From: Lachnospiraceae bacterium
Lineage (GTDB): Bacteria; Bacillota; Clostridia; Lachnospirales; Lachnospiraceae
Direction of reading: 5' to 3'
DNA: 64,000 bases
Assembly: GCA_022793065.1 (NCBI GenBank)
Contig: JAAWCE010000077.1
Span: forward strand, 1 to 64,000
Positions within the stretch are counted from its first letter, which is position 1. The number at the start of each line of letters is the position of its first letter. The notes beneath the pieces were generated by a model. It had not been told where the DNA came from and ran no database searches. It saw nothing but the letters and a program-made list of their open reading frames with translations. Position numbers and translations under genes: made by a program. Below, one piece after another: positions 17,168-25,710 of the stretch.

Positions 17168-18406
17168 TTAAATTTCTGTCTTAATCCCTGACAACTGCAG
17201 CTTAAATATATTTTTCATTTTGTTCTTTGTTCTCTTTAATTGACCGGACACCTTCTCCAACGTACTTTTTTCATCTTCTTCAAATACATATAAAGGATTT
17301 AGAATCACCTGCCCGTCCTCATATCCCACTACTTCCGTAATCTCCATTGTCTTCCTGGACTTATCGCGAAGCCGGGAGAGATGTATGATAATATCCACTG
17401 CCGAGGCAATCTGCTGACGGATTGCTTCCAACGGCAGCCCTGGCGCCCCCTGCAGCACCATGGTTTCCAGACGGCTCAGCATATCCTGGGTGGAATTTGC
17501 ATGGCCTGTTGACAGAGAACCATCATGCCCCGTATTCATAGCCTGCAGCATGTCCAACGCCTCCCCCCCACGGACTTCACCCACTACTATGCGCTCCGGA
17601 CGCATACGCAGGGACGACTTAATCAAATCACGTATGGTAATCTGCCCTGCTCCGGCAGCATTGGCGTTACGTGTCTCCAGCCTGACCAGATTCTCCACGC
17701 CCACAATCTGTAATTCCGCGGAATCTTCAATGGTAATCACACGCTCATCCTTTGGAATAAAATTTGACAACGCATTTAAAAATGTGGTTTTCCCGGATCC
17801 AGTGCCTCCACAGATAAAAATATTGTATTTTGCCACCACCAATAACTCCAGCTTGTCGGCAATCGCTTTGGTAATGGAACCATATCGAATCAATCTCTCG
17901 ATTGTCATGGGGGTCTTGGAAAACTTACGAATGGTCAGCGTGGGACCGCATAGCGCAATGGGCGGCAGTACCACATTGACACGAGACCCGCCGGGAAGAC
18001 GGGTATCACATATGGGATTTGCCTGATTGACCTCCCGTCCCGCCAGACCCACAATTCTCTGTATCACATCTTCCAGCCGCCGTTCACTCTCAAAATGCTT
18101 TTCCAACTTAGATAACCGGCCATTCCGTTCTACAAAAATCTCCTTCGGTCCGTTAATCATAACCTCTGTAATAGAATCATCCTTCATAATGGCATCCAAC
18201 AGCCCAAAACCTCTGATCGAACTATATATCTGCTCCACAATGCTCACATGCTGCTCAATGGACACATATTGTCCTCTCATTTTCTGATCGCATATTTCCT
18301 CGATTTTATCCTGTAATTCCTCATCTTCCAGTTTACTCAGAGGAAAATTCTCTGCTATATATCCTTTGATATCAGCAATAAATTTCTGCTCCGCTTCAAA
18401 CGTCAT
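17168..18406 (-). CDS. tadA: TadA/CpaF-type pilus assembly ATPase
   Basis: 412 residues. Secretion-ATPase (GspE/CpaF) family: Walker A GGTGSGKTT at 200-208, an Asp box near ERVITIEDSAEL, the Walker B segment RPERIVVGEVRGGEALDML, and the His box TGHDGSLSTGHANS. All catalytic residues are present. The N-terminal about 70 residues are a helical domain seen in CpaF/TadA. It powers pilin insertion or extraction through the TadB/TadC platform at the cytoplasmic face. The start lies 45 bp after tadZ, with GGAGAG upstream. Confidence 0.95.
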   Translation of the reverse strand: MTFEAEQKFIADIKGYIAENFPLSKLEDEELQDKIEEICDQKMRGQYVSIEQHVSIVEQIYSSIRGFGLLDAIMKDDSITEVMINGPKEIFVERNGRLSKLEKHFESERRLEDVIQRIVGLAGREVNQANPICDTRLPGGSRVNVVLPPIALCGPTLTIRKFSKTPMTIERLIRYGSITKAIADKLELLVVAKYNIFICGGTGSGKTTFLNALSNFIPKDERVITIEDSAELQIVGVENLVRLETRNANAAGAGQITIRDLIKSSLRMRPERIVVGEVRGGEALDMLQAMNTGHDGSLSTGHANSTQDMLSRLETMVLQGAPGLPLEAIRQQIASAVDIIIHLSRLRDKSRKTMEITEVVGYEDGQVILNPLYVFEEDEKSTLEKVSGQLKRTKNKMKNIFKLQLSGIKTEI

Positions 18407-18451
18407 TTCCCGTTTCTCTCCTGTTTCTCTGCCCTGCCTTCCATCTCCGGC

Positions 18452-19516
18452 CTATTCAAGCATGTCGAATACCGGCTGAATTTTCAACTGCTGCAATAAT
18501 TTCTGTGTTCCAAATCCCTCAAATCTTTTAATCCCTCCATATTCATTCAGTCCCGCAATGTCCGCTTTCTGCGACGTCTGACTGCTGAAACGATTATATA
18601 ACACGCCGCTTCGCATTAATAATTTCATATCATACTGTTGTTCTAATATTCTTAAAGACTCTATCGCCCGCTCCAATTTTACATTGGATACCTGTGAGCC
18701 ATCCGCCACAAAAATGATGTCATTGCACTTTTCCAGCAGTATCAGAAACTCCCTGTCCATGGAAAAATCCAAATCTAATATGATATAACTATAATTGCCG
18801 GACATTCTTAAAGTACTGATAATTTCCTGTATTTCATCTAATTTCAGTTCCTCCACATCTAACGCCATCTTAGCGGATGAATAGAAAAAGACGCCTGAAA
18901 TATCATGTTTAACCGCACTTTCCAGCTTCAATGCCAGATTACCCTTTTTCCCCTTTACCGCATAGATGATATCTCCCAGGCTACTGCTCCCTTCCATACA
19001 AAAAAATACATCCGCGCTTCCAAAGCGTTCCAGATTCAGATATAAAACTTTTTTCCCCTTCTGCGCAAAGTTCATGGCACATGCTGCCGCTGCCGTGGAA
19101 CTGCCGGTTCCCCCCGCCGCTGTCAAAAAAGCCAATACTTTACAATCAGCCTCTCCACGCAGATTCGTACCTGTCACATCCGCCGCCTTTTCTGAAAAAA
19201 TCCCCAGAACCTGTCGATAAATCATTTCTATCTTCATAAATTTATGAACTGCTTCCAGGCCCTTATAACTTTTAACATCTCCATCCTCTACCAAATAGGC
19301 AACTCCGCATCTTGCAGGCACTTCTTCCATATCTATCTCAAAAACTGCATCTGCCAAAAACACATCCACCCTGGCGGCGCCCAAAAAACGTATCGCAGTA
19401 TCCGGTTCCGTAAAGGCATAAACCTCCAGTTTATCCGCATACTTAGCTTGAAAGACTGATACAATCCGATTGAGATACACTGTATCATTTTCCAAAATAG
19501 CCAGTTTGATCCTCAT
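18452..19516 (-). CDS. tadZ: TadZ/CpaE-like ParA-type protein with degenerate P-loop
   Basis: 354 residues, first gene of the pilus array. Residues 1-115 resemble a receiver-like fold (MRIKLAILENDTVYLNRI). A MinD/ParA-type domain follows: AAGGTGSST at 133-141, then LEELKLDEIQEII and YIILDLDFSMDREFL as the Walker B region. Both lysines expected in the deviant Walker A of the MinD family are absent (positions equivalent to K in KGGxGKT are A and S), so ATP hydrolysis is doubtful. TadZ/CpaE proteins mark the pole or site of pilus assembly; degenerate P-loops are known in that family. Its ATG is 97 bp from the -10 element of the promoter described separately. Confidence 0.85.
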   Translation of the reverse strand: MRIKLAILENDTVYLNRIVSVFQAKYADKLEVYAFTEPDTAIRFLGAARVDVFLADAVFEIDMEEVPARCGVAYLVEDGDVKSYKGLEAVHKFMKIEMIYRQVLGIFSEKAADVTGTNLRGEADCKVLAFLTAAGGTGSSTAAAACAMNFAQKGKKVLYLNLERFGSADVFFCMEGSSSLGDIIYAVKGKKGNLALKLESAVKHDISGVFFYSSAKMALDVEELKLDEIQEIISTLRMSGNYSYIILDLDFSMDREFLILLEKCNDIIFVADGSQVSNVKLERAIESLRILEQQYDMKLLMRSGVLYNRFSSQTSQKADIAGLNEYGGIKRFEGFGTQKLLQQLKIQPVFDMLE

Positions 19517-19610
19517 ATGTTATTCCTTTCCAGCATTTTTTTCCAGCGCCAAGATTCCTATTCTGTAATCGTCATTAATTTTCTCTTTAAGAATTCTAAA
19601 ATTAATATCT

Positions 19611-19678
19611 ATAGTATATATTTTATTAATTTAAGTGTCAATAGTATATTGAAATGAAATAATAATATTTATAGTATA
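19611..19678. promoter_or_regulatory. Three 30-bp-phased ATAGTATA operator boxes
   Basis: ATAGTATA occurs at 19611-19618, 19641-19648 and 19671-19678, exactly 30 bp apart (about three helical turns), all in the same orientation. Outer copies share the longer string ATAGTATAYATTTTAT; the middle copy lies in CAATAGTATATTG, a palindrome. The boxes cover the -10 and flank the -35 of the pilus promoter, and the third falls at the likely -10 of the divergent XRE gene (TTGAAA at 19649-19654, TAGTAT at 19672-19677). The natural ligand is the XRE protein encoded next door, repressing both directions; this is inference. Confidence 0.7.
19613..19641 (-). promoter_or_regulatory. Sigma-A promoter of the pilus operon
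   Basis: On the minus strand TTGACA (19641-19636), a 17-base spacer and TATACT (19618-19613) match the vegetative consensus in 11 of 12 positions. It reads toward tadZ, leaving a leader of about 90 bases. Both elements touch copies of the ATAGTATA box: one copy is read as TATACTAT just upstream of the -35 and another covers the -10. Confidence 0.8.
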
Positions 19679-19701
19679 CATTTTATAGAAAGGATGATGA
19701 T

Positions 19702-20037
19702 ATGTCGATTGCAATTGAACTGGGGAATCGTATTCGATATTACCGTAAACAGAAACGTCTGAGTCAAGAAGAACTTGCCGAACTTTGTGATTTTCATCCC
19801 ACTTATATCGGCCAGTTAGAACGCGGTGAAAAGAACGCTACGCTGGAAAGCGTCAATAAATTATCCCACGGACTGGGCATCTCCCTGGATGAATTGCTGA
19901 AAGATATTGATACCCTGAATTCTTCTGTCGAAAATGTTGCTTTAGGTGTTTACCATAAACTGATTAAGCTTCCCAAAAAAGATCAGGAAAAAATTGCTGC
20001 CATTGTATGTGAAATCATTGATTTAATTCAAGATTAA
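19702..20037 (+). CDS. XRE-family transcriptional regulator (SinR-like)
   Basis: 111 residues with AGGATGATGAT before ATG 19702. Residues about 7-62 form a helix-turn-helix of the XRE/Cro type: IRYYRKQKRLSQEELAELC, HPTYIGQLERGEKN, ESVNKLSHGLGISLDELL. The C-terminal 40 residues (LIKLPKKDQEKIAAIVCEII) are helical and likely mediate dimers or tetramers. It is transcribed divergently from the pilus operon across a 185-bp region that holds three phased boxes, so it is the prime candidate for its repressor and for autoregulation. It has its own terminator. Confidence 0.9.
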   Translation: MSIAIELGNRIRYYRKQKRLSQEELAELCDFHPTYIGQLERGEKNATLESVNKLSHGLGISLDELLKDIDTLNSSVENVALGVYHKLIKLPKKDQEKIAAIVCEIIDLIQD

Positions 20038-20039
20038 AC

Positions 20040-20080
20040 AAAGCAGATACCACTTCTCAATCCCTGTGGTATCTGCTTTT
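20040..20080 (+). terminator. Rho-independent terminator of the XRE gene
   Basis: AAAGCAGATACCAC (20040-20053) and GTGGTATCTGCTTT (20066-20079) form a perfect 14-bp stem with a 12-base loop, followed by T residues. It starts three bases after the XRE stop codon. Confidence 0.9.
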
Positions 20081-20236
20081 CATTTCACGTTTTGCAGAAG
20101 TTGTAAAGCTTTTGGCGTTTTATAATTTCAGGTTGTATACATCTGCTATATATGATATTCTTTATAGGAAATGATTTTTTCAACATGCGCAAGAGGGTGT
20201 GTACCCCCCTCCCAAAGCGCACATGGAGGTATAATT

Positions 20237-21211
20237 TTGAAACAAATTAACGAAGATATCAAGCGCCAAAACTTCAAACAGGTATACCTTCTCTATGGCG
20301 AGGAAAGATATCTGCGCAGACAATATAGGGACAAACTCCGCAAAGCACTCTCGGACGAAAATGATACCATGAATACCCATTTCTTTGAAGGAAAGGATGT
20401 ACCTGTAGGCCAAATCATCGATCTGGCTGAAACTTTACCTTTTCTGGCCCACAGGCGGACAATATTCATCACAGACAGCGGCCTGTTTAAATCCGGTGGT
20501 GAAAAAATGGCAGAATACCTCTCTTCCCCCAGCGAAACTACTTTTTTTGTTTTTACAGAAAGCGAAATTGACAAACGCAGCAAACTTTACAAAACCGTAC
20601 AATCTAAAGGGTATGCTGCAGAATTCGCCACACAGGATGAGAATACCTTAAAGCGTTGGATTGCCGGCACATTGGCAAAGGAAGGCAAGAAAATCACGGA
20701 GAATACCGCATTGTCACTCTTGTCCAAAACCGGCACAGATATGGACAATATTCAAATGGAGTTGGAAAAACTCATATGTTACTGTATGGAGCGGGATATT
20801 GTTACCGCGGAAGATATAGACGCCATCTGCACCACCCGTATCAGCAACCACATTTTTGATATGATCAACGCCATTGCCGCCAGGCAGCAAAAACAGGCGC
20901 TTGATTTATATTATGACCTTCTTGCTCTGAAAGAACCGCCTATGCGCATCCTGTTTCTGATTGCAAGACAATGCAATATGCTATTGCAGACAAAGGAATT
21001 AAAATCAAAAGGATATGATAACCGGACAATCGCGTCTAAGATTGGTGTTGCACCATTTGTGGCGGGCAAATACGTAAATCAGGCTGCAAAATTTAAAACA
21101 TCCACCCTGCGCAGTGCGGTAGAAAAATGTGTTAATGCAGAAGAAGCCGTTAAAACCGGAAAGATAAATGATGTTATGAGCGTGGAAATCCTCATATTAT
21201 CGGTGTTATAA
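20237..21211 (+). CDS. holA: DNA polymerase III delta subunit
   Basis: 324 residues from TTG 20237, which has GGAGGT six bases upstream; the longer frame from 20171 begins in an untranslated-looking region (MIFSTCARGCVPP). Residues MKQINEDIKRQNFKQVYLLYGEERYLR open the delta-subunit fold, with LPFLAHRRTIFITDS and the helical domain ISNHIFDMINAIAARQQKQAL. The delta subunit loads the sliding clamp as part of the clamp loader at the replication fork; bacterial HolA is about 320-350 residues. No clear promoter is visible upstream (a TATAAT at 20121-20126 lacks a good -35). Ends opposite carB. Confidence 0.9.
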   Translation: MKQINEDIKRQNFKQVYLLYGEERYLRRQYRDKLRKALSDENDTMNTHFFEGKDVPVGQIIDLAETLPFLAHRRTIFITDSGLFKSGGEKMAEYLSSPSETTFFVFTESEIDKRSKLYKTVQSKGYAAEFATQDENTLKRWIAGTLAKEGKKITENTALSLLSKTGTDMDNIQMELEKLICYCMERDIVTAEDIDAICTTRISNHIFDMINAIAARQQKQALDLYYDLLALKEPPMRILFLIARQCNMLLQTKELKSKGYDNRTIASKIGVAPFVAGKYVNQAAKFKTSTLRSAVEKCVNAEEAVKTGKINDVMSVEILILSVL

Positions 21212-21259
21212 ATTTTCCGACAATATAATAAGCAGTTGCTTTCGTTTCTTTTCCAAAAC

Positions 21260-21288
21260 AAAAAAGGGCTTAAAACCAGCCCTTTTTT
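21260..21288. terminator. Bidirectional terminator between holA and carB
   Basis: AAAAAAGGGCT (21260-21270) and AGCCCTTTTTT (21278-21288) form an 11-bp stem with a 7-base loop. A-tracts on one arm and T-tracts on the other give a terminator in both directions, as needed for the convergent holA and carB genes. Confidence 0.92.
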
Positions 21289-21294
21289 GCTATC

Positions 21295-24200
21295 TTAAAT
21301 TATATTCCCCATTTCATGCTTTTCCCGTATCAGTCCGTGAAGCGTCTGCACAGACTGCACCTCCCCGTTTCCGGCTTTCTGCACCTGCAGAATTCCTTCC
21401 ACAGTGGCCTTCGCAGCGGCAATGGTAGTCATATAAGGAATCTTTGCCTTAATAGCAGCCTTTCTCAAATAGCTGTCGTCGTACTCGCTGTCATCGCCCA
21501 CCGGGGAATTGATAATCAAGTCAATTTCACCGTTGGTAATCAAATCCAACACATTCGGCCTGCCTTCATAAAGCTTCTTCACCAGTTGAACCTCAATGCC
21601 GTCCTCCTGCAGCAATGAACAGGTACTTCCCGTGGCAAGAATCCTGAAGCCAGCCTGAGCGAAATCTCTGCCCACCTGGACCACCTCAGCCTTATCCTGG
21701 CGGTTTACGCTAATCAACACCGTTCCATGCAGCGGAAGCCTTGTCTGCGTAGCCTCCTGGGCCTTAAAAAATGCCTCTCCCACAGAAGCCGAAAGCCCCA
21801 GTACTTCTCCGGTGGAACGCATTTCCGGTCCAAGGACAGGGTCCACCTCAGGAAACATATTAAACGGAAACACTGCTTCTTTCACACCATAATAAGGAAT
21901 GTCCTGTTCTTTTAATCCGGGAACAGGAGAAGGTCTTCCGGTTATGTCCGAAGTAATAATCTCTGTTGCCAGGGGCACCATGCGGATATTGCATACTTTG
22001 GACACTAACGGCACTGTACGGGACGCCCGTGGATTTGCCTCCAACACATACACTTTGCCGTTCTCAATGGCATACTGCATATTCATCAGCCCCCGCACAT
22101 GCATCTCTTCGGCAATCTTCCTGGTATACTCCTTAATCGTGGCAACATTTTCTTCTGAAATATGTCTGGACGGAATAATACACGCAGAATCACCGGAATG
22201 AACTCCCGCCAGCTCAATATGTTCCATAACAGCGGGCACAAACGCATGGGTTCCGTCGCTGATAGCATCCGCCTCACATTCTATGGCATGGTTTAAAAAT
22301 CGGTCTATTAAAATCGGTCTATCTGGCGTCACACCCACGGCAGCCCCCATATAATCCTTCAGGCTTGCATCATGATATACTACCTCCATACCGCGCCCGC
22401 CCAATACATAGGAAGGACGAACCATCACAGGATAACCGATGCGATGGGCAATCTGAAGCGCCTCTTCCACTGTTGTAGCCATTCCTGACTCCGGCATGGG
22501 AATTTCCAGTTTATCCATCATGGCACGGAACAAATCTCTATCTTCCGCCAAATCAATTACATTAGGCGCAGTGCCCAAAATGCGCACACCGTTTTTCTCC
22601 AAATCCGCCGCCAGATTTAACGGCGTCTGTCCTCCAAACTGGGCAATGACGCCCACCGGCTGCTCCTTCTTGTATATACTCAGTACATCTTCCAGGGTCA
22701 ACGGTTCAAAATACAATTTATCCGACGTATCATAATCTGTGGATACGGTCTCCGGATTACAATTGACAATAATCGTTTCAAATCCCAACTTTTTCAAAGC
22801 CAAAGAAGCATGTACACAGCAATAGTCAAATTCAATTCCCTGCCCGATACGGTTAGGACCGCCGCCCAAAATCATTACTTTAGGCTTCTGGGTATGAATG
22901 GGATTGCTGTCTTTGGCATTATACGTGGAATAGTAATAAGCGCTGTCTTCGGTACTGCTCACATGAACGCCTTCCCATGCCTCTTCCACCCCTAAGGCAA
23001 TACGGCTTTCACGTATTTCCTGTTCGGAAACGTTAAGCAATATACTCAAATATTTGTCCGAAAATCCGTCCTTTTTGGCTTTGGTCAACTGCTCGTTCCC
23101 AGGAATTGTACCTTTGCACTTCAAAAGTTCCAGTTCCTCTTCCGCAATCTCCTTCATCTGCTCCACAAACCATTTTTTTACACATGTAATTTCATGTATT
23201 TCCTCAACGGACGCACCCTTTTTCAACGCCTCATACATGATAAAATGCCGCTCACTGGAAGGAGTCGTCAGCATCCGAAGCAACTGTTCCTTAGACTTTT
23301 CCTCCAGCTTTGGTATTTGTCCCAGACCATATCTTCCGGTTTCCAAAGAACGAATGGCTTTCTGGAAAGCTTCCTTATAATTTTTACCGATACTCATAAC
23401 TTCGCCCACAGCCCGCATCTGTGTGCCGAGCTTATCCTCCACGCCTTTGAATTTCTCAAAAGCCCAACGGGCAAATTTAATTACCACATAGTCCCCGCCC
23501 GGCACATACTGATCCAATGTACCATACTTTCCGCATGGAATATCTTTCAGCGTCAAGCCTGACGCAAGCATAGCGCTGACAAGCGCAATGGGAAAGCCTG
23601 TAGCTTTGGATGCCAGCGCGGAGGACCGGGATGTTCTGGGATTAATTTCTATGACAATAATCCTGTCGCTCACAGGGTCATGGGCAAATTGTACGTTGGT
23701 GCCCCCAATCACCTGCACTGATTCTACAATGCGATAAGCCTGTTCCTGAAGCCTTTTCTGTAATGCTTCAGATATGGTAAGCATGGGCGCGGCACAGAAG
23801 GAATCTCCCGTATGTACCCCCATAGGATCAATATTCTCAATAAAGCAGACTGTAATCATATTGCCTTCCGCGTCACGCACCACTTCCAGCTCCAACTCTT
23901 CCCAGCCCAAAATAGATTCTTCTACCAGCACCTGCCCAACCAGGCTGGCTTGCAGTCCTCTGGCGCAAACCGTGCGCAGTTCATCTTTATTATACACCAG
24001 TCCGCCGCCTGCGCCTCCCATGGTATAGGCCGGCCGAAGAACCACAGGATACCCCAGCCTGTCTCCAATCTGCAGCGCCTCTTCCACCGTATATGCCACC
24101 TCGCTCCTGGCCATTTCAATCCCCAGTGCGTTCATTGCATTTTTAAATTCAATACGGTCTTCCCCTCGTTCAATGGCGTCCACCTGCACACCGATGACTC

Positions 24201-24540
24201 TTACCTGATATTTTTCCAGAATTCCGGCCTTGGCCAGCTCTGCACAAAGGTTAAGTCCGGACTGCCCTCCCAAATTCGGCAGCAGCGCATCCGGCCTTTC
24301 CTTTGCTATAATCTGTTCCAGGCGCTCCTTATTCAGCGGTTCAATATAAGTTACATCAGCCATTTCCGGGTCCGTCATAATGGTAGCCGGATTGGAATTC
24401 ACCAATACAATCTCATATCCCAGCTTCTTCAGCGCCTTACATGCCTGCGTACCGGAATAGTCAAACTCACAGGCTTGCCCGATAATAATCGGTCCAGAAC
24501 CTATGATTAACACTTTATGGATATCTGTTCTCTGTGGCAT
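21295..24540 (-). CDS. carB: Carbamoyl-phosphate synthase large subunit
   Basis: 1081 residues, a normal length; AGGAGG seven bases before ATG 24540. CarB makes carbamoyl phosphate from ammonia, bicarbonate and two ATP, feeding pyrimidine and arginine synthesis in the cytoplasm. Two homologous ATP-grasp halves are clear: the first opens HKVLIIGSGPIIIGQACEFDYS, the second PKVMILGGGPNRIGQGIEFDYC (near residue 560). A methylglyoxal-synthase-like regulatory domain closes the protein (SVNRQDKAEVVQVGRDFAQ onward). The glutaminase partner carA is not adjacent: the next minus-strand gene upstream is the anti-sigma factor, behind a terminator. The leader of about 170 bases contains small palindromes (TGCGG-AAA-CCGCA at 24609-24621; GAAAC-AG-GTTTC at 24644-24655). 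Confidence 0.97.
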   Translation of the reverse strand: MPQRTDIHKVLIIGSGPIIIGQACEFDYSGTQACKALKKLGYEIVLVNSNPATIMTDPEMADVTYIEPLNKERLEQIIAKERPDALLPNLGGQSGLNLCAELAKAGILEKYQVRVIGVQVDAIERGEDRIEFKNAMNALGIEMARSEVAYTVEEALQIGDRLGYPVVLRPAYTMGGAGGGLVYNKDELRTVCARGLQASLVGQVLVEESILGWEELELEVVRDAEGNMITVCFIENIDPMGVHTGDSFCAAPMLTISEALQKRLQEQAYRIVESVQVIGGTNVQFAHDPVSDRIIVIEINPRTSRSSALASKATGFPIALVSAMLASGLTLKDIPCGKYGTLDQYVPGGDYVVIKFARWAFEKFKGVEDKLGTQMRAVGEVMSIGKNYKEAFQKAIRSLETGRYGLGQIPKLEEKSKEQLLRMLTTPSSERHFIMYEALKKGASVEEIHEITCVKKWFVEQMKEIAEEELELLKCKGTIPGNEQLTKAKKDGFSDKYLSILLNVSEQEIRESRIALGVEEAWEGVHVSSTEDSAYYYSTYNAKDSNPIHTQKPKVMILGGGPNRIGQGIEFDYCCVHASLALKKLGFETIIVNCNPETVSTDYDTSDKLYFEPLTLEDVLSIYKKEQPVGVIAQFGGQTPLNLAADLEKNGVRILGTAPNVIDLAEDRDLFRAMMDKLEIPMPESGMATTVEEALQIAHRIGYPVMVRPSYVLGGRGMEVVYHDASLKDYMGAAVGVTPDRPILIDRFLNHAIECEADAISDGTHAFVPAVMEHIELAGVHSGDSACIIPSRHISEENVATIKEYTRKIAEEMHVRGLMNMQYAIENGKVYVLEANPRASRTVPLVSKVCNIRMVPLATEIITSDITGRPSPVPGLKEQDIPYYGVKEAVFPFNMFPEVDPVLGPEMRSTGEVLGLSASVGEAFFKAQEATQTRLPLHGTVLISVNRQDKAEVVQVGRDFAQAGFRILATGSTCSLLQEDGIEVQLVKKLYEGRPNVLDLITNGEIDLIINSPVGDDSEYDDSYLRKAAIKAKIPYMTTIAAAKATVEGILQVQKAGNGEVQSVQTLHGLIREKHEMGNII

Positions 24541-24717
24541 AGTTCAACCTCCTGTTGTATTTATCACCACACCATCTCCGCTTTACTGCGAAAAGCCTGA
24601 ACCCTGCCTGCGGAAACCGCACAGTCAAAATGTTTTTCACCTTGAAACAGGTTTCTGTGTCTGGGAAATGGTGCTTTCTATTTCCTTATTCACTGCCAAA
24701 ATTGCACAGGTTATTTT

Positions 24718-24745
24718 ATTTTAACATAACTTAAACTGATTTAAA
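24718..24745 (-). promoter_or_regulatory. Candidate promoter of carB
   Basis: TAAAAT (24723-24718) with an upstream TG (extended -10) and TTTAAA (24745-24740) at 16-base spacing read toward carB. It predicts a leader of about 170 bases. No PyrR site or attenuator terminator was recognised in that leader. Confidence 0.45.
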
Positions 24746-24781
24746 ATAAAAAATTTCAAAAGTTTTATCCAAAATATCAAA

Positions 24782-24810
24782 GACGCGGCCCATATCATTG
24801 GTCCGCGCCC
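24782..24810 (-). terminator. Terminator of the sigma/anti-sigma operon
   Basis: The transcript forms a GC-rich stem from GGTCCGCGCC (24800-24809 on plus) and GACGCGGCC (24782-24790), loop about 9 bases, followed on the minus strand by T-rich sequence. It begins some 12 bases after the anti-sigma stop. Confidence 0.75.
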
Positions 24811-24822
24811 TTTCTTCGATAA

Positions 24823-25710
24823 TTATCCCTGTTTCTTATTCTGAAACCAGGAAATGAAAATACTAACTCCCATTCCCGTACCCCCAATCAATACTGTCCA
24901 AACCACTCTGCCTGCCAAAGATAACATCAGTGTATCCAATGTGTCCATCCGCCCAAGCCACAGCCCATACTGCAACAGAAAGAAGCCGCACAGCACATAG
25001 AGACACAGTATCCAGTTCCCTTGATTCCCCTGTTTCAAAATACGGAATAGTTCATAAATAATCCCTCCCATGATAATAATATATCCTACGATAATCTGTC
25101 TTACGACAAAAGTCCCTGTCTCAGTTATTTCCACTCCCCAAAAACTTTCCTTTGCATCCAATAACACTTTTCCCAAACAAATTTCAATGACCAAAAAATA
25201 TATACTGATAGCCACCGGAACAATACTCAACAGACAATTCAGCACTATGCTTTTCTTTGCACCTTGTTTTTGCCCCTGGTCCGTCTCTTCCTTTTTCCTG
25301 TCAGACATTTTACTGCCAGCGGCCTCCCTTTTGTTCACAAATCCTATCCCTGACAGAATCAGCAACACTTGGCAGACAATCTGCAATATAATATGGATGG
25401 AATCCGACAGGATATTCTTCCTTACAATTAACCCATTGCTCCCCAGATATCCCATCAGAAACAATACCAATCCGCAGCAAACGATACCCTTTAACTGCCC
25501 AATCTTCCTAATTTTCCTGAAACCGTCCAAACTTTCCTGTTCTATTTTATCCGCCGACGGCACATGTCCCTTGCATAACGCAACCATTCTCCCACATTCT
25601 TTACAGTCTGCAATATGTTCCTCCACACATTCCCTGGTTGCATCCGAACATATTTTATCCACATAAGAAGGAATCAAATCCTGTATAATATCACATTTCA
25701 TCTTTTCCAT
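24823..25710 (-). CDS. Membrane anti-sigma factor with zinc-finger (zf-HC2) domain
   Basis: 295 residues; ATG 25710 has GGGAGG six bases upstream and overlaps the sigma-factor end by 20 bp, so translation is coupled. Residues 1-45 hold the anti-sigma zinc-binding pattern CDIIQDLIPSYVDKIC with HIADCKECGRMV (His-x3-Cys-x2-Cys). Six or so hydrophobic helices follow, with a charged loop (SDRKKEETDQGQKQGAKK) near the middle. The protein should hold its partner sigma factor at the membrane until a signal releases it. The signal is unknown. Confidence 0.85.
   Translation of the reverse strand: MEKMKCDIIQDLIPSYVDKICSDATRECVEEHIADCKECGRMVALCKGHVPSADKIEQESLDGFRKIRKIGQLKGIVCCGLVLFLMGYLGSNGLIVRKNILSDSIHIILQIVCQVLLILSGIGFVNKREAAGSKMSDRKKEETDQGQKQGAKKSIVLNCLLSIVPVAISIYFLVIEICLGKVLLDAKESFWGVEITETGTFVVRQIIVGYIIIMGGIIYELFRILKQGNQGNWILCLYVLCGFFLLQYGLWLGRMDTLDTLMLSLAGRVVWTVLIGGTGMGVSIFISWFQNKKQG

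Noticed and set aside
24541..24720. PyrR-type attenuator in the carB leader
   Set aside because: Small palindromes exist, but no PyrR-binding consensus and no terminator/antiterminator pair were found.
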